From a virus, in IMG/VR virus record IMGVR_UViG_3300028829_005746, positions 1 through 21,787 of that record: a DNA stretch of 21,787 bases. One strand, given 5' to 3'. Position 1 is the first letter of the stretch. Every line of letters begins with the position of its first letter. This document shows, in pieces, positions 18,451 to 21,787 of this stretch. Under the pieces are notes generated by a model, which had not been told where the DNA came from, searched no databases, and saw nothing but the letters and a program-made list of their open reading frames with translations. Position numbers and translations under genes: made by a program.

Positions 18451-21306
18451 ATGCCTGATTTAAAAGTAACAGATGATTCACCACAAAGAGTTGCATACGT
18501 TGACAATTCTCCGGAGACTTCAGTATACACTTTACCAAGAGTTGCCGGTACAAGTGGTCAAGTAATTACAATTGACGCCAATGGTGATTGTAATTTTCAA
18601 AATGTTGGATCAATTGGATCGCTTGGTTCGATTGAGTTTAGGGCTCTTCCCTACTACGATGAAGCGGGTGCCGCTGGTTCAGATTCACCAGCTGATCTTT
18701 GGGATCCTACCGGAAAAAGTATTACTCCCGAAGTCTATTTTAACTTAAGTCAAGTTAGTTACTCGGCGACGCCAACCTCAAACACTTGGAGATATAAAAA
18801 TGGCTGGAATGGTGGACTGACTTTTACTGGTGGTACACAAAATACTGGAGTCACTCAACCAGCTTTAGAGTTTGCTACATATGATGGAACGACTTTAAAT
18901 CCTCAAGTAACTGGAAGTTTTATTTATAGAGACGCTGGAGGTACTGATCATGAATTCGCATTTACGGTAAACTGGATTCTCATTCAAGAAGGTGCTGCCG
19001 GTTCGGATGGTGCTGTCGGAATTTCTGCAAGGGCTGTAAATTTAACCGCAACTGATCAGACTATTGAATACGATACAGATGGAACTAATCCGGATCCTTC
19101 AATTGTAACCATAACCGCTACTGCCGTAAATGCCTCTGAAAGTGAAGATGTCTATTTTGAGTTCTTTGTAAATGACGAAAATCAGGATGTTTCTCCCGCG
19201 GCCGCTGGAGACAATTCACCATTTACAAATTCCTTTACTCTTACTTCGGATGCGACCATTGGTAATCCCAAAAAGATTGAAGTACAGATAAGAGAGGGAT
19301 CTCTGAGCAACCCAATCCTTGCTCGTGATCAAATGACAATCTTTGGTTTAAAACAAGGATCGGACGCAATCACAATTAGTTTTACTAACGATAGTCATGT
19401 GCTTCCAACTACGTCCAACGGAACTGTCGATTATAGCAATTCCGGAACTGATATTGAAGTTTTCGAAGGAACCAATCAATTAGTTTACGACGAAGATTCT
19501 CCACATGCATTATCTAGTTATCGTGTTACCGCTGTCGGATCAAATGTCGATGTAGATTCTTCGCCAACATTTGATTCCGAATTTCTGACATCACCCTTAA
19601 GTCTATACTCACCAGAGGTTGGATATGTGAGAAGATATGGTGAGGTACACAATATGTCAGCTGATAGTGCTTCGATTGAATTTACTATTACAATAAGAGA
19701 TAGTGAAGGTAAAGAAAGGATTTTCACAAGAAAACAATCTTTAGCAAAATCACTTCAAGGTGCTGAAGGTTCTTCGGGTCAGGGTGGAAGAACAGTAAGT
19801 TTAAGTGCCGGAGATCAGATATTTGAATACAATACGGCCGGGCAAACTCCGAGTCCTGCAAATACTGTTATAACTGCTCAAGCATTTAACACTGAAGAGT
19901 CTCCAATTGGCGACCTTTTCTTTGAGTTCTTTGTTGATGATGAACCACAAGGATCTGGCCCAGCAGATCTGACGGGTGATAATTCTCCTCATATCGCAAC
20001 CTTTACATATACTCCACGGGCAGATATTGGAGATATGCCTGATAAGATTGAGGTTGAAATACGAGAAGGAAGCGCCGCGGGGCCCGTTATAGCAAGGGAT
20101 CAGTTCACGGTGTTTGGTGTACAACAGGGTTCAGACGCTATTACCATTGCGATGACCAATGAAGGACACACTGTTAATACAGGCCCAAGCGGAGATTCTC
20201 CTTCTACGTATCCCGGCTCTGGTACACAATTTAATGTGCTTGAAGGAGCAACCCTGCTAGAATATGATAACTCGCCAACGTATGATAATGGATCTTTTCG
20301 AATAAGCGCCGACGCGAATAGTAATATCACAATTGGTACTGCTACTACACCCAATGCTACCACAAGAGAATATGGTGATCATAGTAATATGGTCAACAAA
20401 TCTGAAAAAATTGTTTATCAAATTACTGTTAAAAGAGCAGATGGTAGAGAACAAAGTTTTACTCGATCACAATCTCTTTCAAAATCTATTGATGGAGAGG
20501 AGGGAAATGATGCAAAAACCGTTAGACTCACGGCAGCTGACTATGTGATTGAGTACGATCAGAGTGGAAAGAATCCGAATGTTTCTGGTGATTCTCCCTC
20601 AGAGGAAATTATCCTCACGGCAACTGCTCAAAACTTTACTGATCCATATTTCAAATTTACGGGTGATATCACCGAAGAGACTTCGTACACAAATGGAACT
20701 TCCGGTGATGATGCCGATACTTTTACATTTTCAGTTCCAGCCGATTATTCATCTACTCCCAAAGTTATTCGAGTGGGTGTTGCGGAAGCAAGTGCAGATA
20801 CTGTTGAAATCGCATTTGATTCAATCACAATCGCATCCGTTAAAGAAGGATCCGGAGCGATATTTGTTCAACTTACCAACGATTCTCATGTTTTTCCCGC
20901 AGACTCAGATGGTGCTGTAACAGACTTCACTGGAAGTGGAACAAATATAGAAGTTTATGAAGGTGCAACTCAACTTGATTACGACGGTTCAGGTACTACT
21001 GCTGGTCACTTTACTGTAACAACGGATGGTGGAACAAACATAACACCTGGCGGTATTACTGATAGTGGTAATGTCGCCGTAGTCGCACCCGCTTCTGGTG
21101 GAGTTGCCGACAATGTCAATACTAGTAAAATAGTATTTACTATCTCGGGAAAAAGAGGTAATGGGGATGCTTTTTCTATTACAAAGAACCAAACATTCTC
21201 TAAGGGCACGACAGGTGCAACTGGAGCTACTGGATCGCGAACTGTAAAGGGAATACTTTACTACATTAACAGACACCGCTATAGCTCAAGATTTATCCGT
21301 TTTTGA
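18451..21306 (+). CDS. Large modular tail fibre / adhesin, 5' part
   Basis: A 951-codon frame. After an N-terminal virion-attachment region come three tandem modules of about 233-257 residues, starting near residues 190, 447 and 689. Each opens with a VxLxAxDxxIEYDxxGxxP strand, contains QGSDAITI-type and EVxEGxxxLxYD segments, and ends with FTRxQSLxKSxxGxEG. The modules look like Ig/FN3-type domains common in phage fibres. Next comes a short collagen-like GTTGATGATG run (about 919-928). After TVKGILYY the frame falls into low-quality sequence and stops, while frame 2 carries on. The gene starts 6 bases after gp5 in the ATAAATTATG context. Likely role: host recognition at the baseplate centre. 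Confidence 0.85.
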   Translation: MPDLKVTDDSPQRVAYVDNSPETSVYTLPRVAGTSGQVITIDANGDCNFQNVGSIGSLGSIEFRALPYYDEAGAAGSDSPADLWDPTGKSITPEVYFNLSQVSYSATPTSNTWRYKNGWNGGLTFTGGTQNTGVTQPALEFATYDGTTLNPQVTGSFIYRDAGGTDHEFAFTVNWILIQEGAAGSDGAVGISARAVNLTATDQTIEYDTDGTNPDPSIVTITATAVNASESEDVYFEFFVNDENQDVSPAAAGDNSPFTNSFTLTSDATIGNPKKIEVQIREGSLSNPILARDQMTIFGLKQGSDAITISFTNDSHVLPTTSNGTVDYSNSGTDIEVFEGTNQLVYDEDSPHALSSYRVTAVGSNVDVDSSPTFDSEFLTSPLSLYSPEVGYVRRYGEVHNMSADSASIEFTITIRDSEGKERIFTRKQSLAKSLQGAEGSSGQGGRTVSLSAGDQIFEYNTAGQTPSPANTVITAQAFNTEESPIGDLFFEFFVDDEPQGSGPADLTGDNSPHIATFTYTPRADIGDMPDKIEVEIREGSAAGPVIARDQFTVFGVQQGSDAITIAMTNEGHTVNTGPSGDSPSTYPGSGTQFNVLEGATLLEYDNSPTYDNGSFRISADANSNITIGTATTPNATTREYGDHSNMVNKSEKIVYQITVKRADGREQSFTRSQSLSKSIDGEEGNDAKTVRLTAADYVIEYDQSGKNPNVSGDSPSEEIILTATAQNFTDPYFKFTGDITEETSYTNGTSGDDADTFTFSVPADYSSTPKVIRVGVAEASADTVEIAFDSITIASVKEGSGAIFVQLTNDSHVFPADSDGAVTDFTGSGTNIEVYEGATQLDYDGSGTTAGHFTVTTDGGTNITPGGITDSGNVAVVAPASGGVADNVNTSKIVFTISGKRGNGDAFSITKNQTFSKGTTGATGATGSRTVKGILYYINRHRYSSRFIRF

Positions 21307-21787
21307 TAGTAGTAGTAACTACAGATTGTTGAATACCACTGACGGCACTTCGGGTATTATAACTGGTTCTTCCAATGCTGACAATTTGACTGCCGGAATC
21401 AATTTCGACGCTGGAGATGGATATATAATTCGTCCAGAACCAGATATTGGAACAGCGGCTACCTATGATTTCACCACGACAGGCGATGCTGCATTCGATG
21501 AATTAGATTCTCGATGGAGTTTAACACCACCCGAAGTTCAGGTAAATAAATCTTACCAAAGATATTGGGAAGTAGAGTTCAGCGCTACTGAAACAGGAGT
21601 CACAGGAACCGGATCAATATCATTTGGAACTCCTGTTCCTTCTATTCGATTTGGAGTAAATATACAATCAGATAATTTCCAAGCAGGTTTAGAGGGTTGG
21701 CAAATCAAAAGAGATAGTGGCGATGCAGAGTTCAATAATATAATTGCTCGGGGATCACTAAAAGGTGGAAAGACCGGCCCAAGAGAT
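21248..21787 (+). CDS. Tail fibre, 3' part in a shifted frame, runs off window
   Basis: Open in the +1 frame from 21248 to the window end. It reads TLTDTAIAQDLSVFDSSSNY directly after the point where the upstream frame loses sense (about 21257-21265), then a beta-rich stretch, and finally GLEGWQIKRDSGDAEFNNII with ARGSLKGGKTG. That GWxIxRdGxAEFnN-type segment is a hallmark of the C-terminal shaft of phage central fibres (J-like/DUF1983 type). So it belongs to the same protein as 18451-21306. An indel near 21260 is the simplest cause. No typical slippery site is present for a programmed +1 shift. Confidence 0.8.

Noticed and set aside
18921-18928. TATAAATA late box on the minus strand inside the fibre gene
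   Set aside because: It lies within plus-strand coding sequence with no minus-strand gene downstream; chance match in A/T-rich codons.

Overview
The window is part of the genome of a T4-type myovirus, most likely marine. It carries a compact set of recognisable T4 orthologues: gp32, gp59, gp33, gp4, gp26, gp54/gp19-like, gp48, gp53, gp27 and gp5. It also has several exact T4-type late promoter boxes (TATAAATA) and a gp32 of the form I recall from marine T4-like phages, without the zinc cysteines. The host cannot be read from this sequence.

Layout. (1) 1-2890: an accessory signalling module. A 5'-truncated FecR-domain protein is followed by a curlin-like tail in another frame, overlapping a membrane-bound CHASE2 adenylate cyclase with a complete active site. 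(2) 2891-4260: a tiny membrane peptide, a strong terminator, a late-promoted HNH homing endonuclease with a 5' hairpin, and, convergent to it, a holin-like membrane protein with an out-of-frame Rz1-like lipoprotein ORF inside. (3) 4261-5960: an early-type region of very small genes separated by near-identical promoter cassettes (T-tract, TTGACW, 16-bp spacer, -10 box), plus three 41-bp tandem repeats. (4) 5961-9760: a SleB-type lysin, two unknown proteins, and the replication/late-transcription genes gp33, gp59 and gp32, closed by a strong terminator. (5) 13970 down to 9764, minus strand: gp4 nuclease, a broken conserved gene, a tail-tube-like protein, the gp26-type tail chaperone with a -1 frameshift site giving a G-T fusion, and the tape measure. 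(6) 13990-21787, plus strand: gp48, gp53, gp27, gp5 and a large modular fibre that changes frame near 21260 and runs off the window.

The two tail operons diverge from a late-promoter region at 13969-13998. Many starts lack a Shine-Dalgarno sequence, and several promoters are placed so that transcription would begin at or within a few bases of the ATG. Three genes (FecR at about 660, the conserved gene at about 13250, the fibre at about 21260) change frame mid-gene. Sequencing indels and real decay or recoding cannot be separated from this window alone.
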